From an uncultured Devosia sp. (lineage in GTDB: Bacteria; Pseudomonadota; Alphaproteobacteria; Rhizobiales; Devosiaceae), in assembly GCF_963517015.1 (NCBI RefSeq), contig NZ_CAUQDV010000001.1:1246001-1310000 (forward strand): a DNA stretch of 64,000 nucleotides, in the 5' to 3' direction. Under the pieces are notes generated by a model. The model was not told the DNA's origin, did no database searches, and worked only from the letters and a program-made list of their open reading frames with translations. Shown here piece after piece: positions 47,736 through 59,891 of the stretch; the first letter of the stretch is position 1; every line of letters begins with the position of its first letter. The translations under genes were made by a program, and so were the position numbers.

Positions 47736-48368
47736 ATGACGGTTTGGATGCGCGGATCCTCCGCGATTGGCGTGGCGGCAATCGCCGTTCTGCTGGCTGC
47801 GTGCCAGTCGACTGGTTCCAATACGGCAAATCTCAATACGATCGGCGCACCGTCGCAGTTGCAGCCGGTGCAGAATTCGACCGTGCAGCAGGGTACGCTG
47901 CCGGCCATTGGAGCGACCGGTACGCCCGCTCCGGGCCTGTCGGGCCAGCCGGTTCTGGGTGGCGTAAACACCCAGACCGCCATGACCACGCCAGGCATGA
48001 CCCAGCCGGGCATGATCCAGCCAGGCGCAGCGCCCGCCGCTGGTGGCAACAGCTCCTTTGTGACGCTGAACCAGCCGATGGGTGGTGGCGTCAGTGCTGG
48101 TCCGGAAGGCGTGTGGAATGTGGTTGCCGGTGGCGCAACCTGCCGCATCAACCTGCCGATGACCGCCAAGACTGGCACCAGCTATTATCGCGCTTCGGCG
48201 CCGGGCTGCACCGTGCCGCAGATCGCTTCGGTCACCGGCTGGCAGCAGGTCGGCAGCCAGCTACAGCTTTATGATGAGAACGGCAATATCGCCGCCTTCC
48301 TCGCCCCGAGCAGCGGCCGCTATATCGGCACAATCTCGGGTGGCCAGGCCATCTCGATGGCCCGCTAA
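47736..48368 (+). CDS. Omp19-like lipoprotein with AprI/Inh protease-inhibitor domain
   Basis: 210-residue lipoprotein. The signal peptide ends in a lipobox LLAAC with Cys23 as the lipid anchor. A Pro/Gly/Thr-rich linker follows (about 30-115) with a small MTTPGMTQPGMIQPG repeat. The C-terminal domain (about 122-210) matches the AprI/Inh metalloprotease-inhibitor fold: EGVWNVVAGGATCRINLP, a two-cysteine core and LQLYDENGN, ending GGQAISMAR. The same order and ending occur in Brucella Omp19, an outer-membrane lipoprotein with protease-inhibitor activity. The start at 47736 has GCAGGAGCG upstream. A hairpin follows. Confidence 0.85.
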   Translation: MTVWMRGSSAIGVAAIAVLLAACQSTGSNTANLNTIGAPSQLQPVQNSTVQQGTLPAIGATGTPAPGLSGQPVLGGVNTQTAMTTPGMTQPGMIQPGAAPAAGGNSSFVTLNQPMGGGVSAGPEGVWNVVAGGATCRINLPMTAKTGTSYYRASAPGCTVPQIASVTGWQQVGSQLQLYDENGNIAAFLAPSSGRYIGTISGGQAISMAR

Positions 48369-48377
48369 GATTTCAGC

Positions 48378-48404
48378 GAAGCCGGCCTGCAAATGGCCGG
48401 CTTC
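48378..48404 (+). terminator. Stem-loop terminator after the Omp19-like gene
   Basis: GAAGCCGGCC (48378-48387) pairs perfectly with GGCCGGCTTC (48395-48404), loop of 7 bases, 9 bases after the stop. The following TGCGCTTCC is only weakly T-rich. Confidence 0.65.
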
Positions 48405-48472
48405 TGCGCTTCCGGTGCGGAAGCCAACCCTTTTCGACTCGGCTTGACCGAAACGAACCGAGTTCAGCCGAA

Positions 48473-49624
48473 TTGTCCGTGACGTCTCCCCTTCCTTCCG
48501 GTCCCGTTGTCACCGCCTATGCCGATCTGGCAGCGCGCGGCACGCTTGTGGCTGATCCAGCGCAGCGCGAAGCTGCGGGCAAGCTCGATGTGGTGCTGGC
48601 GGGGTTGATGGCCGAGCAGCCCAAGGGGTTTTTTGCCAAGCTGTTCGACAAGCCGCAGCCGGTGCGCGGGCTCTATCTTTTCGGCGAAGTCGGGCGCGGC
48701 AAGACCATGCTGATGGACCTGTTCTTTGCGGCCATGCCCTTCAAGCAGAAGCGCAGGGTGCATTTTCACGAGTTCATGGACGAGATCCATGCCGGCATGG
48801 CGGCCTTTCGCAAGAGCGACAAAGGCAAGGATACCGATCCGGTCGAGGCCGTGGTCAAGCCGATCGTCAGATCGGGCCTGCGCCTGCTTTGCCTCGATGA
48901 ATTCCACGTGCATGACATCACCAATGCCATGCTGCTCTACCGGTTGTTCGACAAGCTTTTCGCCCAGGGCGTAACGCTGGTGGCGACCTCAAACGTGCTG
49001 CCGGAAGAGCTCTACAAAGATGGCCTCAATCGCCAGCTGTTCCTGCCGTTCATCGAGCTGTTGCAGCTCCATTGCGCTGTGGCGAGCCTGCATGCGGAGC
49101 GCGACTATCGCCGCATGAAATTTGCCGGGCAGCATGTCTATGCCTTCGGCACAGGGCCGGAGGTTCGTGCGGAAATGGACCGGTTGTGGCTGCGCGTTAC
49201 TGGCGGCGAGGCGGGCGCTCCCGGCGTGGTCGAGAGCATCGGTCGCGAGATTGCTGTGCCGCTGACGGCCATGGGTGCGGCGCGGTTCGGTTTCGCCGAT
49301 CTGTGCGAAAAGCCGCTGGGTTCACGCGATTTCGTCCGCATTTCGCATCAGTTCGACACGGTCATTCTAGACAGTGTGCCGCAGATGGACCGGACCAAAT
49401 CCGATGCTGCCAAGCGATTCATCCTGCTGATCGACAATCTCTATGATCGCGGCGTCAAGCTGGGCGCCAGCTTTGCCGTGCCGCTGGAGCAGCTGGGCAA
49501 GGACGATCGCACGGCTTTCGAGTTTCAGCGCACGATTTCGCGGCTCGACGAGATGCAATCCGAAGAATATCTGGCCAAGGCCTTGCGCGATGCGCCGTCT
49601 GAGACAGCCGAGGTCGAGGGCTGA
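48473..49624 (+). CDS. zapE: Cell division protein ZapE (AFG1-family ATPase)
   Basis: 383-residue AAA+-like ATPase. Walker A is GEVGRGKTMLMDLFF, Walker B LLCLDEFHVHDI, and ATSNVLPEELYKDGLNR is a further signature of the AFG1/ZapE family. The Proteobacterial member associates with the Z ring under stress; the mitochondrial homologue handles protein turnover. The start is TTG at 48473, with GTG at 48479 as alternative. In alphaproteobacteria zapE commonly sits just before mdh, as it does here. Confidence 0.93.
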   Translation: MSVTSPLPSGPVVTAYADLAARGTLVADPAQREAAGKLDVVLAGLMAEQPKGFFAKLFDKPQPVRGLYLFGEVGRGKTMLMDLFFAAMPFKQKRRVHFHEFMDEIHAGMAAFRKSDKGKDTDPVEAVVKPIVRSGLRLLCLDEFHVHDITNAMLLYRLFDKLFAQGVTLVATSNVLPEELYKDGLNRQLFLPFIELLQLHCAVASLHAERDYRRMKFAGQHVYAFGTGPEVRAEMDRLWLRVTGGEAGAPGVVESIGREIAVPLTAMGAARFGFADLCEKPLGSRDFVRISHQFDTVILDSVPQMDRTKSDAAKRFILLIDNLYDRGVKLGASFAVPLEQLGKDDRTAFEFQRTISRLDEMQSEEYLAKALRDAPSETAEVEG

Positions 49625-49760
49625 AACGTTCCCGTGCCCATACGGCATTGCCCCTTCACTCATCGGCAAGGGCATATTGAGCTTTAAGACGAAGGGTTCA
49701 CTTGCCCCTCAAAGCTCAGAGGGTTAAGAACTGCGCCAATTCAACGCAGTGTCGGGATGA

Positions 49761-50729
<969 letters not shown>

Positions 50730-50739
50730 ACCGTCTTCA

Positions 50740-50770
50740 ACCAACCCCGCCTCGTGCGGGGTTGGTCATT
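50740..50770 (+). terminator. Terminator after mdh
   Basis: ACCAACCCCGC (50740-50750) pairs perfectly with GCGGGGTTGGT (50756-50766), followed by CATTTCTGT. An 11-bp stem with a 5-base loop and a weak T tract; partial read-through into sucC is possible. A smaller 7-bp hairpin (50828-50850) lies nearer the sucC start. Confidence 0.72.
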
Positions 50771-50874
50771 TCTGTCGCGCGGCAATTCGCCAGTCGCAGG
50801 AATGACGCAGAGGATCGAAATAGATATACGGTGCGCTCAGTCGGCACCGTCCTGCCCACCCAAGGGGATTAGAC

Positions 50875-52068
50875 ATGAACATCCATGAACACCAGGCCAA
50901 GGAACTGCTGAAGGGCTATGGCGCACCGGTTGCTGCCGGCGTTGCGATCTTCTCGGCAGACGAGGCCGAAGCTGCGGCCAAGTCGCTGCCGGGCCCGCTC
51001 TATGTGGTCAAATCGCAGATCCATGCCGGCGGTCGCGGCAAGGGCAAGTTCAAGGAACTCGGTCCAGACGCAAAGGGCGGCGTGCGCCTGGCCAAGACGG
51101 TCGACGACGTTGTTGCCTTCTCCAGGGAAATGCTGGGCAATACGCTCGTGACCAAGCAGACCGGCGATGCCGGCAAGCAGGTCAATCGCCTCTATATCGA
51201 AGATGGCGCCGACATTTCGCGCGAGCTCTATACCTCGCTGCTGGTCGACCGTAGCTCGGGCCGCGTCTCCTTCGTGGTTTCCACCGAAGGCGGCATGGAC
51301 ATCGAAGCCGTTGCCGAACACACTCCGGAAAAGATCATCACCGTGGCGATCGATCCGACCGCCGGCGTGACCGATGCCGACGTTGCCAAGATCAACGAGG
51401 CGCTCGAGCTCGATGGCGATGCCGCCAATGACGGCAAGTCGCTGTTCCCAATCCTCTACAAGGCCTTCACCGAGACGGACATGAGCCTGCTCGAGGTTAA
51501 TCCGCTGATCGTGATGACCGATGGCCGCCTGCGCGTGCTCGATGCCAAGGTCAGCTTCGACAACAATGCCGGTTTCCGTCACGAAGACCTCAAGGGCCTG
51601 CGCGACCTGACCGAAGAAGACGCCAAGGAAATCGAAGCGTCCAAGTTCGACCTCGCCTACGTTGCCCTCGACGGCAATATCGGCTGCATGGTCAACGGCG
51701 CCGGTCTTGCCATGTCCACCATGGACATCATCAAGCTCTATGGTGCCGAGCCGGCAAACTTCCTCGACGTTGGCGGCGGTGCCTCCAAGGAGAAGGTCAC
51801 GGCTGCGTTCAAGATCATCACGGCTGATCCGGCCGTGAAGGGCATCCTGGTCAACATTTTCGGCGGCATCATGCGCTGCGACGTCATTGCCGAAGGCGTG
51901 ATCGCCGCGGTCAAGGAAGTCGGCCTTACCGTTCCGCTGGTGGTTCGCCTCGAAGGCACCAATGTTCGGGAAGGCAAGGCCATCCTCGACAATTCGGGTC
52001 TCGACGTCATCTCTGCGGATGATCTGGACGATGCCGCCCAGAAGATCGTGAAGGCCGTACAGGGCTAA
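50875..52068 (+). CDS. sucC: Succinyl-CoA synthetase beta subunit (ADP-forming)
   Basis: 397-residue beta subunit with an ATP-grasp N-terminal region ([20 protein letters not shown], then [17 protein letters not shown]) and a C-terminal CoA-ligase domain ([34 protein letters not shown]). It makes ATP from succinyl-CoA together with SucD. AAGGGGATT precedes the ATG. The alpha-subunit gene does not follow directly: two short genes lie between. Confidence 0.97.
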   Translation: MNIHEHQAKELLKGYGAPVAAGVAIFSADEAEAAAKSLPGPLYVVKSQIHAGGRGKGKFKELGPDAKGGVRLAKTVDDVVAFSREMLGNTLVTKQTGDAGKQVNRLYIEDGADISRELYTSLLVDRSSGRVSFVVSTEGGMDIEAVAEHTPEKIITVAIDPTAGVTDADVAKINEALELDGDAANDGKSLFPILYKAFTETDMSLLEVNPLIVMTDGRLRVLDAKVSFDNNAGFRHEDLKGLRDLTEEDAKEIEASKFDLAYVALDGNIGCMVNGAGLAMSTMDIIKLYGAEPANFLDVGGGASKEKVTAAFKIITADPAVKGILVNIFGGIMRCDVIAEGVIAAVKEVGLTVPLVVRLEGTNVREGKAILDNSGLDVISADDLDDAAQKIVKAVQG

Positions 52069-52072
52069 GGCG

Positions 52073-52603
52073 ATGCGCGCCGGCCTGGCTGTCATTGCCG
52101 CTCTTGCCCTCTGTGTCACGCCAGCCGTAGCACAGGGAAAGAGCAAGGCACCGCAACAGGCGGGCGCTCTGGCTGCGCTCGAGGTCTGCGAACTCTTCGC
52201 TTCGGGCAATCCCGAAGCGAAAGAGATGGCTGAAGAGCGGGATTGGGAGGTCAGTTCGGCCGAGCCTGAATCGCCCTGGGTCTCCACGACCGATATCTAT
52301 CGGAGCATTCCTGGACTCGGCTATGCCGAGGGCTATGTGCTGATGGAGAATTATCCCGACAGCGATTTTGGCTACTGTCGCGTGGATGTCTACGAGGCGG
52401 AAGGCGAAGCCGATGTGGCCCTGATCGAGGACCTGCCTGAATGGCAGGGCGAGATCAGGAACAAGGGTGCCGGTACTTACGGCGCCTGGACCAGTGCTGA
52501 CTATGGCGGCCAGCGCTTCCTGCTGTCGCACGAGGACGAATATGGCTTCGTGCTGCAGCTCACCGTGATCCGGCCCAAGGCCGGTGAAGGGGAGGCGGGC
52601 TGA
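52073..52603 (+). CDS. Secreted protein of unknown function between sucC and sucD
   Basis: 176 residues with a clear signal peptide (RAGLAVIAALALCVTPAVAQ, cleavage near residue 20). The mature part is acidic with two cysteines (EVCELF and FGYCRVDVYE) that may form a disulphide, and alternating strands toward the end (GGQRFLLSHEDEYGFVLQLTV). I do not recognise a family. It starts 4 bases after the sucC stop and its stop overlaps the next start (TGATG), so it is translated as part of the suc operon even though its product would be periplasmic. Confidence 0.75.
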   Translation: MRAGLAVIAALALCVTPAVAQGKSKAPQQAGALAALEVCELFASGNPEAKEMAEERDWEVSSAEPESPWVSTTDIYRSIPGLGYAEGYVLMENYPDSDFGYCRVDVYEAEGEADVALIEDLPEWQGEIRNKGAGTYGAWTSADYGGQRFLLSHEDEYGFVLQLTVIRPKAGEGEAG

Positions 52604-52800
52604 TGGGTGAAGTCATCGTTACCTGGGCGCCCCTGGTGCTCATCATCATTGCCGTCGTCATTACCGGGCGCATGTCGATGAAAAGCTATTCGAACCACGT
52701 CGCGCGCGTGGAAGAGATCAACAAGGACATATCGGCATTGACCCAGGAAATGGTCGCCGAGCTCCGCGAAATCAAACAACTCCTGAAGGACCAGAAGTAG
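52603..52800 (+). CDS. Small membrane protein with cytoplasmic coiled coil, between sucC and sucD
   Basis: 65 residues: one N-terminal membrane helix (VIVTWAPLVLIIIAVVITG) and a heptad-like helical tail (VARVEEINKDISALTQEMVAELREIKQLL) suited to coiled-coil pairing. Function unknown. It overlaps the preceding secreted-protein gene by one base and ends directly against the sucD ATG with no spacer, so it is fully embedded in the operon. Confidence 0.75.
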   Translation: MGEVIVTWAPLVLIIIAVVITGRMSMKSYSNHVARVEEINKDISALTQEMVAELREIKQLLKDQK

Positions 52801-53709
52801 ATGTCGATCCTCGTCAACAAAGACACCAAGGTTCTCGTCCAGGGCCTGACCGGCAAGACCGGTACGTTCCATACCGAACAGGCACTGGCCTATTACGGCA
52901 CCAAGATGGTTGGTGGCGTGAACCCCAAGAAGGCCGGTGAAACCTGGACTTCGGGCGTGGATGCTTCGGCTTCGCTGCCCGTCTTCGCCTCGGTTGCCGA
53001 AGGCAAGGAACGCACTGGCGCCAATGCGTCGGTCATCTATGTGCCGCCTCCGGGTGCTGCTGCTGCCATCGAAGAAGCGATCGATGCGGAAATCCCGCTC
53101 ATCGTCTGCATCACCGAAGGCGTGCCGGTTCTCGACATGGTCCGCGTCAAGGCCAAGCTCGAAAAGTCCAAGTCGCGCCTGATCGGCCCCAACTGCCCGG
53201 GCGTGCTGACGCCGGAAGAATGCAAGATCGGCATCATGCCGGGCTCGATCTTCTCGAAGGGGTCGGTGGGCATTGTATCGCGCTCGGGCACGCTTACCTA
53301 TGAAGCTGTGTTCCAGACCACCAATGAAGGCCTGGGCCAGACCACGGCCGTCGGCATCGGTGGTGATCCGGTCAAGGGCACCGAATTCATCGACATGCTC
53401 GAAATGTTCCTCGCCGACGAAGCTACCAAGTCGATCATCATGATCGGCGAAATCGGTGGTTCGGCCGAGGAAGAAGCTGCCCAGTTCCTGATCGACGAAG
53501 CCAAGCGCGGCCGCAAGAAGCCGATGGCTGGCTTCATCGCCGGCCGTACGGCTCCGGCTGGCCGCACCATGGGCCATGCTGGCGCCGTAATTTCGGGCGG
53601 TAAGGGCGGTGCCGAAGAAAAGATCGCGGCCATGGAAGCTGCCGGCATCAAGGTGTCGAGCTCCCCGGCCCGTATCGGTCGCACGCTGGCTGAAGTCCTC
53701 AAGGGCTAA
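52801..53709 (+). CDS. sucD: Succinyl-CoA synthetase alpha subunit
   Basis: 302-residue alpha subunit. The CoA-binding N-terminal Rossmann domain begins [20 protein letters not shown], and the phosphorylated active-site His is in [11 protein letters not shown] near residue 250. It pairs with SucC. Translation is likely coupled to the short upstream gene, since the two are adjacent and the ribosome site must lie in its 3' end (CTGAAGGACCAG). A long structured leader separates it from sucA. Confidence 0.97.
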   Translation: MSILVNKDTKVLVQGLTGKTGTFHTEQALAYYGTKMVGGVNPKKAGETWTSGVDASASLPVFASVAEGKERTGANASVIYVPPPGAAAAIEEAIDAEIPLIVCITEGVPVLDMVRVKAKLEKSKSRLIGPNCPGVLTPEECKIGIMPGSIFSKGSVGIVSRSGTLTYEAVFQTTNEGLGQTTAVGIGGDPVKGTEFIDMLEMFLADEATKSIIMIGEIGGSAEEEAAQFLIDEAKRGRKKPMAGFIAGRTAPAGRTMGHAGAVISGGKGGAEEKIAAMEAAGIKVSSSPARIGRTLAEVLKG

Positions 53710-53721
53710 GCCTGCGTCATA

Positions 53722-53900
53722 GGTCTCGTCCGGAGGATGGGCGAGCAAATTCCGGTGAACCTGCCACGAGACCGATGGTCGAACGGCAGGTTCATTAGTA
53801 CGACTAATGTCGGTCGCGCTTCGGACATAGAAGGGTGCTAGGCCTTGCTAAGTCCGTGGTGGGAAACACAATCGAGTGAGGAGTGGCGCCGACAGGCGCC
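53722..53900 (+). ncRNA. Structured, possibly pseudoknotted leader RNA upstream of sucA
   Basis: The 319-base gap between sucD and sucA has several strong pairings: GGTCTCGT (53722-53729) with ACGAGACC (53766-53773); GAACCTGCC (53757-53765) with GGCAGGTTC (53785-53793); CATTAGT (53793-53799) with ACTAATG (53803-53809); and GGCGCC-gaca-GGCGCC (53885-53900). The first two interleave and would form a pseudoknot or exclude each other. It does not match a riboswitch class I know well enough to name. A terminator follows. Confidence 0.45.
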
Positions 53901-53928
53901 GCAAGTCTTAACAAGATAAAGAGGAAAT

Positions 53929-53964
53929 ACGGTCAGTATTCCCGAAAATTTTCTGACCGTTTTT
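53929..53964 (+). terminator. Intrinsic terminator between leader and sucA
   Basis: ACGGTCAG (53929-53936) pairs perfectly with CTGACCGT (53953-53960), followed by TTTTT (53960-53964). An alternative hairpin AATAC-ggtca-GTATT (53926-53940) uses the 5' arm and could act as antiterminator. It lies 64 bases before the sucA ATG, with another hairpin (53967-53985) in between, so it may either end the sucD transcript or regulate sucA. Confidence 0.75.
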
Positions 53965-54028
53965 GAGGCCAGCGCGGCGCTGGTCCGTTGAGAAGGATGG
54001 CGGGGCGTGGGCCTCGCGACAAAAAGCG

Positions 54029-57034
<3,006 letters not shown>

Positions 57035-57045
57035 AGGACAGAATA

Positions 57046-58317
57046 ATGTCGACTGAAATCCGCGTCCCCACCCTTGGCGAGAGCGTTACCGAGGCCACGA
57101 TCGGCCAGTGGTTCAAGAAGGTTGGCGACACTGTCGCTGCCGACGAGCCCATCGTGGAACTCGAAACCGACAAGGTGACGATCGAAGTGCCGGCGCCTGC
57201 CGCCGGCGTGCTCGAAGCCATTGCTGCCCAGCAGGGCGAAACCGTTGACGTTGGTGCCCTGCTCGGTGCCATCGCGGCAGCCGGTGCTGCCGCATCTTCG
57301 GCTCCCGCCGCGGCGCCGACCCCAGCCAAGGCCGAAGTGCCAGCCGCCAATGCAGCCGGTCCCGAGCCGGTGCAGCAGGCCAGCGATCGCGCTCCGGCGC
57401 CGTCGGCCCAGAAGCTGATCGCCGAAAACAATCTCGACGCCGGCAATATTGCCGGTTCGGGCAAGCAGGGCCAGGTGCTCAAGGAAGACGTGCTGTCGGC
57501 TCTTGCCAAGCCACAGTCTGCCGCTCCTGCTGTTGCCCAGGCCGCTCCGGCTTCGGCACCCGCTGCCAAGGCCGAAGCCCCCAAGGCCCCGCGTGCACCG
57601 GTTTCTGCTGACGATGCAGAGCGCGAAGAGCGGGTCAAGATGACCCGCCTGCGCCTCACCATTGCCCGCCGTCTCAAGGACGCGCAGAACACTGCCGCCA
57701 TGCTGACCACCTTCAACGAGGTGGATATGAAGCCGGTGATGGACCTGCGCAATTCCTACAAGGAGCTGTTCGAGAAGAAGCATGGCGTCAAGCTTGGCTT
57801 CATGGGCTTCTTCACCAAGGCCGTCGTTCATGCGCTCAAGGAAATCCCGGCCGTCAACGCCGAGATCGATGGCGATGAGCTGATCTACAAGCAGTATGCC
57901 CACATCGGCGTGGCTGTCGGCACCGACAAGGGCCTCGTGGTTCCGGTTGTCCGCAATGCCGACCAGATGTCGATTGCCGAGATCGAGAAGGAAATCGGCA
58001 ATCTGGGCAAGAAGGCCCGCGATGGCGCGCTGTCGATGGCCGACATGCAGGGTGGCACCTTCACCATCTCCAATGGTGGTGTCTATGGCTCGCTGATGTC
58101 GACGCCTATCCTCAATGCGCCGCAGTCTGGTATTCTGGGCATGCACAAGATCCAGGAGCGCCCGGTTGTGGTCGGCGGCCAGATCGTCATCCGTCCGATG
58201 ATGTATCTTGCGCTGAGCTATGATCACCGGATCGTCGACGGCAAGGAAGCCGTGACCTTCCTGGTTCGCGTCAAGGAAAGCCTCGAAGCGCCGGAACGCC
58301 TGGTGCTCGACCTCTAA
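57046..58317 (+). CDS. sucB: Dihydrolipoyllysine succinyltransferase (E2 of 2-oxoglutarate dehydrogenase)
   Basis: 423 residues. The lipoyl domain (1-78) has the lipoylated Lys in ETDKVTIEV. An Ala/Pro-rich linker leads to the E1/E3-binding domain (about 122-158, [20 protein letters not shown]), a second linker and the catalytic domain (about 195-423) with the active-site motif [14 protein letters not shown]. The core of the complex that transfers succinyl to CoA. A strong terminator follows, so lpd, three genes further on, needs its own promoter. Confidence 0.97.
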   Translation: MSTEIRVPTLGESVTEATIGQWFKKVGDTVAADEPIVELETDKVTIEVPAPAAGVLEAIAAQQGETVDVGALLGAIAAAGAAASSAPAAAPTPAKAEVPAANAAGPEPVQQASDRAPAPSAQKLIAENNLDAGNIAGSGKQGQVLKEDVLSALAKPQSAAPAVAQAAPASAPAAKAEAPKAPRAPVSADDAEREERVKMTRLRLTIARRLKDAQNTAAMLTTFNEVDMKPVMDLRNSYKELFEKKHGVKLGFMGFFTKAVVHALKEIPAVNAEIDGDELIYKQYAHIGVAVGTDKGLVVPVVRNADQMSIAEIEKEIGNLGKKARDGALSMADMQGGTFTISNGGVYGSLMSTPILNAPQSGILGMHKIQERPVVVGGQIVIRPMMYLALSYDHRIVDGKEAVTFLVRVKESLEAPERLVLDL

Positions 58318-58344
58318 TCTGCCCGATTAGAGTTACACATTATG

Positions 58345-58372
58345 AAGGGTCCGCTTCGGCGGGCCCTTTTTT
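58345..58372 (+). terminator. Intrinsic terminator after sucAB
   Basis: AGGGTCCGC, a TTCG tetraloop and GCGGGCCCT, followed by six T residues (58367-58372). A textbook terminator 28 bases after the sucB stop. Confidence 0.92.
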
Positions 58373-58489
58373 GTGACGGTATGTGACAAAGACGTGAACG
58401 GATCGGGTAGCACTCCGCTAACAGTTTTGCGGCTTATGCGATATCGGATCGAGACCTGTGTCATTGGCCGCTGAGGAGTTGGAGCCGCC

Positions 58490-58936
58490 GTGCGTTTTCC
58501 CGTTGTTTTTGCCGTCATCTGCCTGGGGACCTCGATCCCCGTCAATGCCCAGGAAGCCGGCAATGCCGAGCTGGTGGGAGAGCTGATGGCCTTTCACGGC
58601 TCGCGCGTGATCGTCTCTGCCATGACGACCCATTGCTATGAAACCACGGGGCTCGATGGGGCCTACAAGACGGCCTATGACAATTGGTATCTGCGCAATA
58701 TCGGCTTTCTCGACTTGGCCGACCGCGTCGTCGCCCGATTGGGCGGGGCCGACGACGGTGAAAAGCGGGCTGCCGAAACCTATGGCGGCACGCAGATCAT
58801 GAGCGCCTACAACCAGGCCGAGGACAAGGACGCGTTCTGCAAGGGTTTCCTTGCCCAGGTCGACGGCGGCGCGCTCGACATCGACAAGCAACTTCCTGAA
58901 GCCCTTGCCAAGGCTCAGGAAGTCGCTTCGCAATAG
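58490..58936 (+). CDS. Secreted protein of unknown function
   Basis: 148 residues, GTG start, with a signal peptide ending near residue 20 (GTSIPVNAQ). The mature protein is helical and has two cysteines (MTTHCYETTG and DAFCKGFLAQ). No family recognised. It follows the sucAB terminator, so it is probably transcribed separately, and it faces the MipA gene tail to tail with one base between the stops. Confidence 0.7.
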   Translation: MRFPVVFAVICLGTSIPVNAQEAGNAELVGELMAFHGSRVIVSAMTTHCYETTGLDGAYKTAYDNWYLRNIGFLDLADRVVARLGGADDGEKRAAETYGGTQIMSAYNQAEDKDAFCKGFLAQVDGGALDIDKQLPEALAKAQEVASQ

Positions 58937-58937
58937 C

Positions 58938-59771
58938 CTAGAACGAGAAACGGCGGGAGAGGCCCAGGCCCACGGTAAACTGGTGCTCGCTGCCAGTCTG
59001 GACGATGGGCGAATTGCGCGTATCACCGACGAATGCGGCGTAGGAGCCTTCGAGATTGACGAAGGTGTCCGGGATGAATTCGTAACGCGCAGAAGCCTTG
59101 AGGCCGACGGACTTGACGCCGCCTTCGGGGTCATGAGCGGCAAGCCGGCCGCCGGTCGCCGCGGATTGCGCAGCGGTGACACCGAAATAGGTGTCCATGT
59201 AGTCTTCCGAGGCGAGGCTTACGACGGGCCCGGCCTTGACCTGCAGCTGCGGCGTGACCTGCGCGGTGACATCCACACCCAGATCACCCACCAGGCCCTC
59301 CGCGCCGCCGAAGGCGTATCGCGCGGCACCATAAATCTCCGCCGTCATCGTATCGGTCAGCACGAGTTCATAGCCGATGCGGGCGCCGATGGTGTAGGTG
59401 GCATCGACATCGTCCAGGCCGGCCAGGGCGTCGTGGTCGGCGCTGATGCGCTCGCCGACATAGTCAAAGGATGGGGCGAATTTAAAGCCACCCGTCGTGC
59501 TGCCCTCGCCACCGACATCGATCAGACCGGGAATATGCAAGCGTTCCACTGAGATGATCGGCACGAAGCTGGGGACGTAGTCCGACGCCCCTTCGTAGGC
59601 GGGCTTGGTGCCGATGCCGGCACCAAGAATGAAGATGAAATCGGGAGTCGGCTCAATGGCGACCAGATTGGCGGGCGCTGCGCCGTATGTGTCAAAGCCC
59701 GCTGCGTAGGATAGCCCAGGCAGGGCGGACGCAAGGGAAACAGCCGTCAAAAGGCAATAAGCAAAACGCAT
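58938..59771 (-). CDS. MipA/OmpV family outer-membrane protein
   Basis: 277 residues with a signal peptide (about 1-23, SLASALPGLSYAAG). The mature protein has alternating beta strands and ends in an aromatic residue (GLSRRFSF), as in outer-membrane barrels. Segments such as FIFILGAGIGTKPAYEGASDY and the closing HQFTVGLGLSRRF fit the MipA/OmpV family (scaffold for murein enzymes or porin-like). The role here is not known. Confidence 0.82.
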   Translation of the reverse strand: MRFAYCLLTAVSLASALPGLSYAAGFDTYGAAPANLVAIEPTPDFIFILGAGIGTKPAYEGASDYVPSFVPIISVERLHIPGLIDVGGEGSTTGGFKFAPSFDYVGERISADHDALAGLDDVDATYTIGARIGYELVLTDTMTAEIYGAARYAFGGAEGLVGDLGVDVTAQVTPQLQVKAGPVVSLASEDYMDTYFGVTAAQSAATGGRLAAHDPEGGVKSVGLKASARYEFIPDTFVNLEGSYAAFVGDTRNSPIVQTGSEHQFTVGLGLSRRFSF

Positions 59772-59891
59772 GAAAATCCAGCCCGTCAGACCCGTCGCGC
59801 AAATGGCGCGACTCTTGGCTGGACGTGCTTAACACATCCTTCTTTCGGATAAATTACGGCGCCCGATTTTATCGCCGGGCCGCCGTTCTTG

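Noticed and set aside
53722..53800. Possible cobalamin riboswitch before sucA
   Set aside because: The GCGAGC...CCGGTGAACCTGCC stretch recalls the 3' end of B12 aptamers, but the conserved B12 box and upstream core would have to lie inside sucD and are not seen.
53737..53841. Possible 34-codon leader peptide before sucA (ATG at 53737)
   Set aside because: The GGAGG lies directly against the ATG, leaving no spacing for ribosome binding, and the peptide has no recognisable composition bias for attenuation. The 7-codon frame at 53775 has no ribosome site either.
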